Shown one piece after another: positions 9,820 through 19,872 of a stretch of DNA of 64,000 bases. The DNA is from Pseudoalteromonas sp. T1lg23B. GTDB lineage: Bacteria > Pseudomonadota > Gammaproteobacteria > Enterobacterales > Alteromonadaceae. The notes under the pieces are model-generated. The model saw nothing but the letters and a program-made list of their open reading frames with translations, was not told where the DNA came from and ran no database searches. The translations under genes and the position numbers were made by a program. Location: assembly GCF_002964665.1 (NCBI RefSeq), contig NZ_PQBZ01000001.1:1-64000 (forward strand), read 5' to 3'. Position 1 is the first letter of the stretch. Each line of letters begins with the position of its first letter.

Positions 9820-11197
9820 TACGGCGAACTCGAAACTTCCGACCTTTCAGTTTACCTTCACTCAACTTACGAAATGCAGGTTTTGACGCGTCTCTGGCAA
9901 CCGCCACATAGGCGCTGTTATCAAGTACATTGATTTTACCAATCTGTGCAAAAGCAATGCCTTGCTCGCCAGTTAAACTCCCCACGATGTCACCAGGACG
10001 AATCTTTTGCTTTTTACCACCATCAATTTGTAGTGTGACCATATCCGGTTTGTACGGTGGCTTATCAAGCAAACTAAGTGGCGGCATGGGTGCTGGCTCA
10101 AAATCTCGGTCATACACATCACCAATCTGAGCGACTTTAAATGCTTCGCTCTCACCATAAATTGAACATGCTAAGCCTTTTTTACCACCTCGGCCGGTAC
10201 GTCCTATGCGATGTACATGTGTTTGTGAGTCATGCGCTAGGTGATAATTGATCACCATATCCATATCATCTATATCCAGCCCTCTGGCTGCAACATCCGT
10301 AGCAACTAATATAGACGCACTCTTATTGGCAAAACGGATTAAGGTTTGCTCACGCTCTCTTTGTTCCAAGTCTCCATGTAATGCCACCGCATTGAAACCT
10401 GCGGCGCGTAGTTCATCACAGGCCTTTTGTGTTTCTACTTTGGTGTTGCAAAACACCACGCAACTTTGTGGTTTATGCTGTAACAGCAATAACCTCAAGG
10501 TATTGAAACGTAGTTTGTTATTATCTAGTTTATAAAACAGTTGCTTGATGCTGGTATTGACCATCTGTTCTTCAACTTTCACCATCTCAGGGTTAAGCAT
10601 TACGCGCTCAGCAATGTCTTCTATGCGTTTTTGATAGGTGGCACTAAACAACAACGTTTGTCTTTGCTCAGGTAAATAAGAAACGATGTTATCCAGCGCA
10701 TCAGCAAAGCCCATGTCTAGCATTTGATCAGCTTCATCCAGTACTAAACTAGACACTTCTGATAAATTTAGCGTGCCCTTATATAGGTGATCTTCGATTC
10801 TGCCTGGCGTGCCCACAATGATATGCGCACCATGCTCCAAAGAGCCAATCTGTGGCCCGATAGGCACACCACCACATAAGGTTAAAATCTTGATGTTGTG
10901 AATACCTCGTGCGAGTTTGCGCAGCTCCGTAGCAACTTGCTCGGCCAATTCTCTGGTTGGGCATAACACCAGACCTTGGACTCGGTAACGGGCAACATTT
11001 AAGCGCGATAACACACCTAAACCGAACGCAACGGTCTTACCCGAGCCAGTTTTTGCCTGCGCGATGACATCTTTGCCAGATAAAACCACAGGTAAACTTT
11101 GTGCTTGTATCGGCGTCATATTTTTAAAACCCAAGTCAATCAGGGTATCCAGTAGCTCCTGTGCTAAAGGTAAGGTATTAAATGCAGCTGAACTCAT
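9809..11197 (-). CDS. dbpA: ATP-dependent RNA helicase DbpA
   Basis: The protein is 462 residues. The DEAD-box core shows AKTGSGKT near residue 45, DEAD near 150, SAT near 183 and HRIGRTGRGG near 333. The C-terminal RNA-binding domain (about 390-460, IRPGDIVGSLTGE) is the DbpA domain that recognises hairpin 92 of 23S rRNA, so the role is late assembly of the large ribosomal subunit. This domain separates it from the other DEAD-box protein in the window, RhlB. Confidence 0.93.
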   Translation of the reverse strand: MSSAAFNTLPLAQELLDTLIDLGFKNMTPIQAQSLPVVLSGKDVIAQAKTGSGKTVAFGLGVLSRLNVARYRVQGLVLCPTRELAEQVATELRKLARGIHNIKILTLCGGVPIGPQIGSLEHGAHIIVGTPGRIEDHLYKGTLNLSEVSSLVLDEADQMLDMGFADALDNIVSYLPEQRQTLLFSATYQKRIEDIAERVMLNPEMVKVEEQMVNTSIKQLFYKLDNNKLRFNTLRLLLLQHKPQSCVVFCNTKVETQKACDELRAAGFNAVALHGDLEQREREQTLIRFANKSASILVATDVAARGLDIDDMDMVINYHLAHDSQTHVHRIGRTGRGGKKGLACSIYGESEAFKVAQIGDVYDRDFEPAPMPPLSLLDKPPYKPDMVTLQIDGGKKQKIRPGDIVGSLTGEQGIAFAQIGKINVLDNSAYVAVARDASKPAFRKLSEGKLKGRKFRVRRINQ

Positions 11198-11353
11198 GTG
11201 CCGTTCTCAAAGGATTAAATGATTCGAGATTCTAGCAGAAATCTAGGTGTGCGAATATCGCATCACCACAAGTATTTAGTCCCGTTTATTTGGCCTGTGT
11301 GGTATTCGATGTAACACTATGTGCCAACTTCTGGCAGCGCAATCAGGTATATA

Positions 11354-12748
11354 ATGAAAAAACAACTCATCACACTGTTTAGCACACTTATCTTTTCTAT
11401 CAGTGTGCAGGCACAGGAATTCACGCCAAAACAGCTTGAACAAGTTAAGCAAGTGAGAGAAAACGCTCTCAACAGTGAGTTAAGTTGGCAGCTGCTGGAA
11501 TCGATTACAACCGAAGTGGGACCACGATTACCCGGTACTGAAAATGATAAAAAAGCCGTCGCGTGGGCCGTAGAAAAATTCAAATCGCTCGGGTTTGACA
11601 AGGTCTGGACTGAGCCAGCAACATTCCCACATTGGCGCAGATACCATGAATCTGCTCGCATTATCACACCGAGTGAACAACCAATACACCTAAGTGCATT
11701 AGGTAATAGTGTCAGCACTCCTAAGCAAGGCATAACGGGCGAAGTGGTGCTATTTGAGACATTGGACGAACTAATAGCAGCCCCACAGGATAGTCTGAAA
11801 AACAAAATCGCCTTTATCAACTATCGCATGAATAGACATATTGACGGCAACGGCTACGGTCCAGCGGTACGCGCTCGTAATAGTGGTGCCGTTGAAGCAG
11901 CCAAAAAAGGAGCCGTTGCTTACATGATGCGCTCAGTCAGCACAGCCCAGCATCGTTTTGCGCATACCGGAGGCAGTCATTACCAGTCAGGGGTAAATAA
12001 AGTCCCTGCGACCGCTATCTCTAATCCCGATGCTGATCAACTTGAACGCCTCATCACCGCAGGGCATAGTGTTTCTGTCAACATCAATGTACAAAGCGAG
12101 AGCCTAGGGGAAGGTACTAGCTACAACGTGATAGGCGAAATCACGGGCTCTGAGTTTCCCAATCAGTATGTGCTGATCGGGGGACACTTGGATTCTTGGG
12201 ATTTAGGCACTGGCGCATTGGATGATGGAGCAGGTGTTGCGCTAACCATGGCTGCTGCAAAGCATATAAAGGCTGTCGCTCAACCAAAACGCAGTATTCG
12301 CGTCGTCTTATTTGCCGCTGAGGAACTTGGATTATGGGGAGCTAAAGCTTACTTTAAGCGTCACGCGGGAGCGTTAGACAATATCGTTGCAGCGGCCGAA
12401 TCTGATTTTGGCGCAGGACTCATCTATGGTTTTGAGAGCAATGTCACAGCGAACGCTTTACCCATTGTCAGAGCCATTGCTAAACAGCTAGCACCATTGG
12501 ATATTGAATATATTCGAGCCAATGCCGCACATGGGGGCCCCGATCTGATCCCGCTGCGAGCACATCATAATGCGCCTATTTTTGCGCTCCATCAGGATGG
12601 CACTGACTACTTTGACTATCACCACACGGCCGATGACACATTAGATAAAGTAGACCCTGTTAAGTTAAAACAAAATACCGCAGCCTACGCTGTATTTGCA
12701 ATGATGGCAGCCAACTCAAAAAATAAAATAACCCCAAATAGTCAGTAA
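11354..12748 (+). CDS. Secreted M28 family metallopeptidase (carboxypeptidase Q-like)
   Basis: The 464-residue precursor starts at an ATG giving a clean signal peptide (residues 1-19, ending VQA), so the product is exported. A protease-associated (PA) type insert occupies roughly 100-250. The catalytic M28 domain follows, with zinc ligands and catalytic acids in GGHLDSWDLGTG, LDDGAG and AEELGLWG, and a late metal-binding His in DYFDYHHTADD. These are the dinuclear zinc aminopeptidase motifs. Overall layout resembles the plasma glutamate carboxypeptidase group. It probably frees amino acids from peptides in periplasm or medium. Confidence 0.88.
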   Translation: MKKQLITLFSTLIFSISVQAQEFTPKQLEQVKQVRENALNSELSWQLLESITTEVGPRLPGTENDKKAVAWAVEKFKSLGFDKVWTEPATFPHWRRYHESARIITPSEQPIHLSALGNSVSTPKQGITGEVVLFETLDELIAAPQDSLKNKIAFINYRMNRHIDGNGYGPAVRARNSGAVEAAKKGAVAYMMRSVSTAQHRFAHTGGSHYQSGVNKVPATAISNPDADQLERLITAGHSVSVNINVQSESLGEGTSYNVIGEITGSEFPNQYVLIGGHLDSWDLGTGALDDGAGVALTMAAAKHIKAVAQPKRSIRVVLFAAEELGLWGAKAYFKRHAGALDNIVAAAESDFGAGLIYGFESNVTANALPIVRAIAKQLAPLDIEYIRANAAHGGPDLIPLRAHHNAPIFALHQDGTDYFDYHHTADDTLDKVDPVKLKQNTAAYAVFAMMAANSKNKITPNSQ

Positions 12749-12858
12749 GTTAACGTTACGATATGTGCTTAGACTAGGTGTTATGGTATACATTCTTCGT
12801 AACTTAAGTGCGACGAAGAAAAAACACGGCCTTATTATCAAACAAGGGAGTATGCCAA

Positions 12859-13647
12859 ATGGCATCATTACGCTTAGTCTATGCATTTCATGAACTCATT
12901 GAAACATGTGTCGTTCATTATCAACGCCCGATAATAATTGCTGCCACTTTACTTGGTCTGATCTATTTTGGTTACCAGTATCAGAGCAACCATACCCAAC
13001 AACAAGCTTTGCTCAAGCACCCCGAAAAACACGATGTCTGGGTTCTCAATATGGGATACCTTGAAACACAGCGCAAATACCAAGCGCAATATCGCGTTGC
13101 TCAAGTATTGCAAGTGTCAGATACACATGTAGAGCTTTTACAGGGCAGTTTTACTTATCGAAAGCTACGAGGTGCAGAACGAGCCATCAAATTAGACTCC
13201 CTGATGCTAGACAGCTATTTTAGGCGGGATACTTTGACATTTAAGCACTCTGAATTAGCCGCACTGTTCGAGCTTCAAGCCATTGACAGTGTGTACCGTC
13301 CCAACGATATTTATGTGTTGGGCGGCATAGTAAAGCGACGCGCCAGACCCACCGCAATCAATGACAAACTCAATATCCAAATGACACTAAACTCACACAA
13401 CGACCAAGCAATCATACTGTTTCGTCAGGGAGATTTTGAGGCCGCCAGGGCGCAATTTTTACAAGCTGCCGAGCAAGGCGATAGCTGGGGGCAATATAAT
13501 TTGGCAGGCATGCTAGAACACGCACAAGGCGGATCTCAAGACCTGCAAAAGGCGGTGTACTGGTTGCAACAATCCGCCAAGCAGCAAAATTCTAAGGCAC
13601 AATCCGCCCTCGATACACTGTGCAACACGCACCCTTCGGTGTGTTAG
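12859..13647 (+). CDS. Membrane-anchored protein with Sel1-like/TPR repeat
   Basis: This 262-residue protein has one membrane segment (about residues 26-42, IIAATLLGLIYFGYQY). An unassigned middle part of about 130 residues follows, then a Sel1-like repeat near the C-terminus (ARAQFLQAAEQGDSWGQYNL and a second unit). The ATG at 12859 is chosen over an upstream GTG (12808) because AAGGGAG at 12844-12850 is well placed. The C-terminal repeats suggest a protein-binding role; I do not recognise a named family. Its end overlaps the convergent GGDEF-EAL gene by 4 bases. Confidence 0.7.
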   Translation: MASLRLVYAFHELIETCVVHYQRPIIIAATLLGLIYFGYQYQSNHTQQQALLKHPEKHDVWVLNMGYLETQRKYQAQYRVAQVLQVSDTHVELLQGSFTYRKLRGAERAIKLDSLMLDSYFRRDTLTFKHSELAALFELQAIDSVYRPNDIYVLGGIVKRRARPTAINDKLNIQMTLNSHNDQAIILFRQGDFEAARAQFLQAAEQGDSWGQYNLAGMLEHAQGGSQDLQKAVYWLQQSAKQQNSKAQSALDTLCNTHPSVC

Positions 13648-16244
13648 CAACCCTCACTGAAGCGTGTCAAATAAACATCAAAGTCATCTGGCGATAACGG
13701 CTGTGAATGCAGGTAGCCTTGGGTAAAATCACAGTCAAGCTGTTTTAATAAGCCCAACTGCTCGGCAGTTTCAACACCCTCAGCCACTACTTGCAGATTT
13801 AAATTTGCCGCCATTGAAATAATGGCGCTGACGAGTGCACGATCTTCCGCGTCATTGGGTAAATCACGAATAAACTCTTTATCAATTTTTAGCTTTGAAA
13901 GTGGAAAACGTTTGAGATAACTCAGCGATGAATAGCCAGTACCAAAGTCATCAATCGCCAGTTCTACGCCCATGTCACGTATCGCTTTTAACTGCGAGAG
14001 AATATGCTCAGAGTTGTCAGCCAGTACATTCTCTGTGATCTCCAAGGTTAATGCATGACTAGGTAACCCAGTTTCACGTAATACCGTTGCTACCAATACT
14101 GACACATCTTGTCGCTTGAACTGTGTACTGGAAACATTCACCGTTACAAAGAACGGCTTGTTAGTTTGCTCACACCATTGTTTAGCCTGCTTACATGCTT
14201 GAAATAACACCCATTCACCCATGGCCAAAATGAGCCCCAGCTCCTCGCTTACGGGGATAAAGTCAGCAGGAGAAATATCTCCCAATGTTTGGCTGCGCCA
14301 ACGCAGTAGCGCTTCACATCCAATACGCTCATTGTCTTTGGCATGGATTGGCTGATAGACAACTGATAGCTCCTCGTTTAACAGCGCCTTGTGCAGTGCA
14401 CCTTCCAATTGGCTACGCGCTTTGGCGTTTTCATGCATGGCCGAGGTGTAAAATTGAAAGCAATTACGCCCATGCTCTTTAGCCTTGTACATTGCACTAT
14501 CCGCATTACGCAGCAATACCTTTCTATCATCGCCATCATCTGGATAGAAAGTAATCCCTATACTGCCTGACACAAATGCTTCATGGCCTTCAAGTACAAA
14601 CTGGCTATTTAACTGATGCAAAATTTTATTGGCAATGGTTTCCACGTCACGAATGTGTTTAATGTCCGTCAGCAATATTGCAAATTCATCGCCACCAAGC
14701 CTAGCCACCACATCGCTGCTTCGCGTACAGTCCTGAATGCGCTGCGCCGCTTCAATTAATAACAAATCACCAATATGATGACCGAGCGTGTCGTTGATTG
14801 CCTTGAAGCGATCCAAATCAATAAAGCAAATGGCCAAACGTGTGTGATTTTCTTTTGCAGCGGCAAGGGCCAAATCAAACTTCTCATGATAATGATGTCG
14901 ATTAGCCAACCCCGTTAAAGTATCAAAGTTAGCCTGCTGCCACATAAGTTGTTCATGGTGTTTGCGTGAAGTAATGTCGTTAAACAAAGCGACGTACATT
15001 TCAATCTCACCTTGGTCATCAAACACCGCTGAAACCTGTAACCAACTGGGATAAACTTCTCCCGTTTTGCGACGATTCCAGATCTCGCCTTCCCAATGTC
15101 CTCGCTCATTTAGGGTTTGATATAGCTTGTTGAAATAGGCATTACTATGGTGTCCTGAATTGAACATCGCTGGTGTTTGACCTAACACTTCGTGACTTTC
15201 AAATCCGGTGATCTGACTAAATGCTCGGTTAACCATTTGAATACGGTTATCTCGGTCAGACACCAGTACCCCTTCTGCGGTGGTATCGAATACAGTCTGG
15301 GCCAACCGCTGCTCACGCTCACGAACAAGGCGTTCAGTGATATCCTGCAACACATAGATATAACCCAATAGCTGCTGATTGATGTCTAGAACTGTGGTTT
15401 TGGTAATACTAAACGTGCTGAGTTTATCACCCAACTGCAATGTGTAAGGTAATTGATAACATGTTTTCTGATCCACACAGGCGCTGCCATGTAGTACCTC
15501 AGAAATGGGTTGATTCAGTAGCGTATCAGGTGTGGCGAAGGTATCTTGTACCCTTTTATTGACGGATAGGACTTGCCCTTGTTCATCGGTAAAAATAAGT
15601 AAATCTTCAATACCATTGAAGATTGCTTTTAATCTCGCTCCTTGTGCCTCAGAACGACGTTTAGCTGTTCGCAAACGCAACAAAAGCGCACCCAATACCA
15701 AAATAGAAATCAACAAAATCGCGATGATTAACGCCAGCAACAGCATTCTTAAGCTGCTCATCTGTTGAATTTTTTGTGTTTGTGTAGCCACTTGTTCTTC
15801 TAAATTATTTTGGTAATACCACAGTGAGTCTTGTAGCGCTCGTTGCGCACTTATATCGTGAATGATCGATAACAACTGAGTTTGCCCATTGCTATCGACA
15901 AATGGCGTAGAGTAAACACTGACGGTACGTAAGGTGTTATCAGCCAATCGATGACGAAAGATAAAATAATTCCGACCCTCAGTGGCAGCCAGCGCTCTTT
16001 CCTCAGCAACCTGTTCGGCGTTGAGCTGATTAATATCCTGTATCGACATCGCCCCGAGTGTTGCTCGCGGATAACCGTAAAATGTCTCAGCCGCCTTATT
16101 AGCAGCGATAATTTGCCCAGATTGTGGGTTGATAACCAGCATGACCGCACTATGTTCTACAAACAAAGGATCATCCGCAGACAATGCGCTCACCGCACCG
16201 CTGAAAAGTAACAGACACGCCAGTATTATTTTTATTATTTTCAT
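13644..16244 (-). CDS. PAS-GGDEF-EAL cyclic-di-GMP signalling protein
   Basis: This protein has 866 residues. A signal-like segment (1-22) is followed by a first PAS domain that would be periplasmic, a membrane segment near 165-187, and two more PAS domains (about 200-300 and 315-430). GGDEF carries an intact GGDEF motif at 517-521 and EAL an intact EALLRW at 644. The EAL domain also has DDFGTGYSSL, the metal and loop-6 signature of active phosphodiesterases. Both synthesis and breakdown of c-di-GMP are possible, and the net activity cannot be read from sequence. A GTG at 16259 is an alternative start. Confidence 0.92.
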   Translation of the reverse strand: MKIIKIILACLLLFSGAVSALSADDPLFVEHSAVMLVINPQSGQIIAANKAAETFYGYPRATLGAMSIQDINQLNAEQVAEERALAATEGRNYFIFRHRLADNTLRTVSVYSTPFVDSNGQTQLLSIIHDISAQRALQDSLWYYQNNLEEQVATQTQKIQQMSSLRMLLLALIIAILLISILVLGALLLRLRTAKRRSEAQGARLKAIFNGIEDLLIFTDEQGQVLSVNKRVQDTFATPDTLLNQPISEVLHGSACVDQKTCYQLPYTLQLGDKLSTFSITKTTVLDINQQLLGYIYVLQDITERLVREREQRLAQTVFDTTAEGVLVSDRDNRIQMVNRAFSQITGFESHEVLGQTPAMFNSGHHSNAYFNKLYQTLNERGHWEGEIWNRRKTGEVYPSWLQVSAVFDDQGEIEMYVALFNDITSRKHHEQLMWQQANFDTLTGLANRHHYHEKFDLALAAAKENHTRLAICFIDLDRFKAINDTLGHHIGDLLLIEAAQRIQDCTRSSDVVARLGGDEFAILLTDIKHIRDVETIANKILHQLNSQFVLEGHEAFVSGSIGITFYPDDGDDRKVLLRNADSAMYKAKEHGRNCFQFYTSAMHENAKARSQLEGALHKALLNEELSVVYQPIHAKDNERIGCEALLRWRSQTLGDISPADFIPVSEELGLILAMGEWVLFQACKQAKQWCEQTNKPFFVTVNVSSTQFKRQDVSVLVATVLRETGLPSHALTLEITENVLADNSEHILSQLKAIRDMGVELAIDDFGTGYSSLSYLKRFPLSKLKIDKEFIRDLPNDAEDRALVSAIISMAANLNLQVVAEGVETAEQLGLLKQLDCDFTQGYLHSQPLSPDDFDVYLTRFSEGC

Positions 16245-16396
16245 CCAGCCACCACACACTTAAAGGCTTGAAAACGACTATAAAACAAAGCACATCCTTT
16301 GAAAACACGTTAAGTCACTAAGTATTGCACAATATCAAATAAAGCGCAGATTACTGCCATTTCTAGGTCAAGTTGATATACTGAAGCCAAATTCAA

Positions 16397-17887
16397 ATGC
16401 CCAGTAACGAAATGAAATATAAAGATTTGCGAGATTTTATCGCGCGCTTAGAAGAGCAAGGTGAGTTAGTCCGTATCTCTGCGCCTATTTCCACTAAGTT
16501 AGAAATGACCGAAATCGCAGACCGCACACTCAGAGCGGGCGGTCCAGCGTTACTTTTTGAAAACCCAATTGGTTTTGATATTCCCGTGCTCGCAAATTTA
16601 TTTGGTACCCCCAAACGTGTAGCAATGGGCATGGGCCAAGATGATGTCAGCGCGCTACGTGAAGTAGGTAAGCTACTGGCCTTTTTGAAAGAACCTGAGC
16701 CCCCTAAAGGTATCAAAGAAGCGTTAGGCCAGTTACCCGCTTATAAACAAGTTCTTAATATGCCAGCGAAAGAGTTACGCAAAGCGCCCTGTCAGGACGT
16801 AGTGATAACTGGTGATGACGTAGACTTGACCAAGTTACCTATTCAGCACTGCTGGCCGGGCGATGCTGCGCCGCTCATCACGTGGGGCTTAACAGTCACC
16901 CGTGGCCCCTACAAAAAGCGACAGAACCTGGGAATCTATCGCCAACAATTGTTGGGTAAAAATAAAATCATTATGCGCTGGCTGTCTCACCGCGGCGGAG
17001 CACTAGATTTTCAGGAGTGGTGTAAAGAAAACCCAGGGGAACCTTACCCTGTATCCGTTGCTTTGGGTGCCGATCCTGCCACCATTTTGGGAGCGGTTAC
17101 CCCGGTGCCAGATACACTCAGTGAATATGCATTTGCAGGTCTACTACGCGGCGCTAAAACAGAAGTGATAAAATCTATCTCCAACGATTTACAAGTACCA
17201 GCGAATGCGGAAATCATACTTGAAGGTCATATCGTGCCCGGTGAGCTTGCTCCTGAGGGGCCATATGGAGATCACACCGGCTATTACAATGAGGTCGATA
17301 ACTTCCCAGTGATGACAGTTACTCATATTACACATCGCAAAGACCCCATTTATCACAGTACTTATACTGGCCGCCCACCCGATGAACCCGCGATTTTAGG
17401 TGTCGCATTAAACGAAGTGTTCGTACCTATATTGCAAAAGCAGTTTCCTGAAATTGTCGACTTCTATTTACCTCCAGAGGGATGCTCTTATCGCATGGCG
17501 GTCGTCACTATGAAGAAACAATATCCAGGTCACGCGAAGCGCGTCATGATGGGAGTATGGTCGTTTTTAAGACAGTTTATGTACACCAAGTTTGTGATCG
17601 TCTGTGATGATGATGTGAACGCCCGTGATTGGAACGATGTCATTTGGGCTATCACGACTCGTATGGACCCAACTCGCGACACCACCTTGATCGATAACAC
17701 CCCTATCGACTACCTAGACTTTGCTTCGCCGGTATCGGGGCTTGGTTCAAAAATGGGGATGGATGCCACGAATAAGTGGCCGGGTGAAACCGACCGTGAG
17801 TGGGGTGAGCCCATAGTCATGGACGATGCAACCAAACAACGTGTTGATGAAATTTGGGATAGCCTAGGTATTAAGCTCGAGCAATAG
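16397..17887 (+). CDS. ubiD: 4-hydroxy-3-polyprenylbenzoate decarboxylase UbiD
   Basis: The protein is 496 residues and matches the UbiD family end to end, including the N-terminal block MKYKDLRDF and [15 protein letters not shown]. UbiD removes the carboxyl group of 4-hydroxy-3-polyprenylbenzoate in ubiquinone synthesis and needs prenylated FMN made by UbiX. The conserved [12 protein letters not shown] near 283 belongs to the cofactor and metal site. The ATG at 16412 would give a slightly shorter start. fre follows in the same orientation, the order seen in enterics. Confidence 0.96.
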   Translation: MPSNEMKYKDLRDFIARLEEQGELVRISAPISTKLEMTEIADRTLRAGGPALLFENPIGFDIPVLANLFGTPKRVAMGMGQDDVSALREVGKLLAFLKEPEPPKGIKEALGQLPAYKQVLNMPAKELRKAPCQDVVITGDDVDLTKLPIQHCWPGDAAPLITWGLTVTRGPYKKRQNLGIYRQQLLGKNKIIMRWLSHRGGALDFQEWCKENPGEPYPVSVALGADPATILGAVTPVPDTLSEYAFAGLLRGAKTEVIKSISNDLQVPANAEIILEGHIVPGELAPEGPYGDHTGYYNEVDNFPVMTVTHITHRKDPIYHSTYTGRPPDEPAILGVALNEVFVPILQKQFPEIVDFYLPPEGCSYRMAVVTMKKQYPGHAKRVMMGVWSFLRQFMYTKFVIVCDDDVNARDWNDVIWAITTRMDPTRDTTLIDNTPIDYLDFASPVSGLGSKMGMDATNKWPGETDREWGEPIVMDDATKQRVDEIWDSLGIKLEQ

Positions 17888-17964
17888 GATAACTATCTTG
17901 GCTGTGATAAAGTGCCGATACTTTATACAAATAATTAATATAACCGCCGTGCTAAAGGTAAAAT

Positions 17965-18678
17965 ATGCAATTAGTTAAAGCTGAAGTGGCCGCCATCAGC
18001 CCACTTACAGAATTTGTTCACAAAGTAACCCTCACGCCCGAGGAAGCCGTTACATTTGAAGCTGGACATTACTTACAACTGGTATTAGGTGAAAAAGACA
18101 AACGTGCCTTTTCTATTGCCAGCCGCCCTTCATTACGCAATGAGCTAGAATTACACATTGGTGCCTCGGGTGCAGACTCATACGCCATGCAAGCCTTAGA
18201 GCATTTGCAAAATGCACATCAAAGTAACACACCGGTGCTATTAGAAGTAGGTCTTGGTGTGTCACAACTGCGTGTAGATCACCAACGCCCGATCGTATTG
18301 TTAGCGGGCGGAACGGGATTTTCTTATGTTAAATCAATGGCCGACCACCTTGCTGAAGTGGGTTTTGACCAACCTGTTTTGCTGTATTGGGGCGTAAAAG
18401 ATGAATCAGCCCTATATGCAAAACAAGAAATGGAAGCTTGGGCTGCAACACGCAAAAACTTCCAATTTATTCCTGTCGTTGAAAACCCTAGCGACAATTG
18501 GCAAGGACACACCGGTTTTGTACACAAAGCCGTGATGAAAGACATTGTGTCCTTGGAGCCATATAGCATCTATATGGCGGGGCGTTTTGACATGATTGGT
18601 ATCGTACGTGACGATTTTATTAATCATGGCGCTGAGCGCGAGCATATGTATGCAGACGCCTTTGCGTTTATTAAATAA
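17965..18678 (+). CDS. fre: NAD(P)H-flavin reductase Fre
   Basis: This 237-residue reductase of the ferredoxin-NADP reductase fold transfers electrons from NAD(P)H to free flavins. The flavin-binding RAFSIASRP lies near residue 50 and the nucleotide-binding LLAGGTGFSYVKS near 112. Length is close to E. coli Fre (233). It lies 77 bases after ubiD. The link makes sense because UbiD uses a prenylated flavin whose precursor is reduced FMN, though Fre serves many reactions. Confidence 0.93.
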   Translation: MQLVKAEVAAISPLTEFVHKVTLTPEEAVTFEAGHYLQLVLGEKDKRAFSIASRPSLRNELELHIGASGADSYAMQALEHLQNAHQSNTPVLLEVGLGVSQLRVDHQRPIVLLAGGTGFSYVKSMADHLAEVGFDQPVLLYWGVKDESALYAKQEMEAWAATRKNFQFIPVVENPSDNWQGHTGFVHKAVMKDIVSLEPYSIYMAGRFDMIGIVRDDFINHGAEREHMYADAFAFIK

Positions 18679-18696
18679 TGACAGATGTACTTAAAC

Positions 18697-18724
18697 AAAA
18701 CGCGCCCTTGGGCGCGTTTTTTAT
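18697..18724 (+). terminator. Intrinsic terminator after fre
   Basis: CGCGCCC (18701-18707) pairs with GGGCGCG (18710-18716) over a 2-base loop, flanked by A and T runs. It starts 18 bases beyond the fre stop. The flanking A run means it could also act on the leftward add transcript. Confidence 0.85.
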
Positions 18725-18743
18725 TGTTCTGACAATACGGCTA

Positions 18744-19736
18744 TTAGCCATTGGTTAATAGCGTTTTTTTATCGCTGTCGCTCAGGTAGGCAATCTCTAG
18801 CGCATTTCGCTGCGCTTGCTCAATGTCACTTTGACTGAGCCCAGCCTGTGGTGCCGCCACTCGATACTCATGTTCAAGCTCAATGCCTTGCACCGCGGGA
18901 TCATCGGTGTTGATACAAGCCAAAATCCCATGATCTAAAAAGCGTTTCAATGGATGCGTTTCGAGACTGGCAACCGTGCTGGTTAGAATATTGCTCGTTA
19001 GGCAAGATTCGATACCGATACGGTTGTCACGTAAATAGTCCATCAAAGCCGGATCTTCGATAGCCTTTACGCCATGGCCAATACGTGTCGCGCCAAGCTC
19101 TTGAATCGCTTGCCAAATACTTTCAGCTCCGCGTGCTTCTCCAGCATGAATTGTTGCGCCTAGATACGCATCATGAACCTGCTTGAAGTGCTCGATAAAA
19201 AGGCTGCCGGGAAAGCCGATTTCATCCCCAGCTAAGTCCACTGCAACCAAGTCATTTTTAAACGCCAACAGAGCATCAAGTTCATACTGACATTTTTCGA
19301 CGCCAAACGTTCTCGACATGATACCAATTAGATTCACTTTGATAGCTTGTCCTTTGGTTGCTGCTTTAACGCCATCAACGACCGCTTCAACTACCCCTTG
19401 AGGATGTAAGTTATGGCTCTGAGCCATGTAGTAAGGACTAAAACGCAACTCGGTATAGTCAATATTCTGAGCCTGAGCATCCGCCACATTTTCCATGGCA
19501 ATACGACGACATGCATCATAGTCTCCCAGCACTTTTACACCCCAATCCAACTTGGCTAAAAACGCCATTAAGTCAGGCGCATTGTCTAGCACTTGCACAT
19601 GCTCTCTCAGACCTTCTAAGTCTTGAGCGGGTAACGGCAAATTAAATTGCTGACCAAGTTCTAAAATCGTACTCGCCCGTACGTTTCCATCTAGGTGGCG
19701 GTGTAAATCAAGCAAAGGTAGGTTGTTATTGATCAT
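18744..19736 (-). CDS. add: Adenosine deaminase
   Basis: The protein is 330 residues. It deaminates adenosine and deoxyadenosine to inosine forms. Zinc-site motifs are present: HRHLDG near residue 12, HAGEA near 197, SCLTSN near 247 and NTDDPA near 278. E. coli Add is 333 residues. It stands alone between two terminators. Confidence 0.93.
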   Translation of the reverse strand: MINNNLPLLDLHRHLDGNVRASTILELGQQFNLPLPAQDLEGLREHVQVLDNAPDLMAFLAKLDWGVKVLGDYDACRRIAMENVADAQAQNIDYTELRFSPYYMAQSHNLHPQGVVEAVVDGVKAATKGQAIKVNLIGIMSRTFGVEKCQYELDALLAFKNDLVAVDLAGDEIGFPGSLFIEHFKQVHDAYLGATIHAGEARGAESIWQAIQELGATRIGHGVKAIEDPALMDYLRDNRIGIESCLTSNILTSTVASLETHPLKRFLDHGILACINTDDPAVQGIELEHEYRVAAPQAGLSQSDIEQAQRNALEIAYLSDSDKKTLLTNG

Positions 19737-19840
19737 AGGTCACTCGGCTGCAGATAAAATTTTGCGGATCATACGCGCCCTCACACAAAGATCAAGGACA
19801 CATGTCCATTTTTAGCACTGCTCAATATTAATGCAAGTAT

Positions 19841-19863
19841 AAAAAAGCCAGCACTTGGCTGGC
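19841..19863 (-). terminator. Intrinsic terminator of the hem operon
   Basis: Read leftward, GCCAGC (19858-19863) and GCTGGC (19847-19852) form the stem, followed by six T. It begins 10 bases after the hemY stop codon. Confidence 0.85.
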
Positions 19864-19872
19864 GTTATCCTA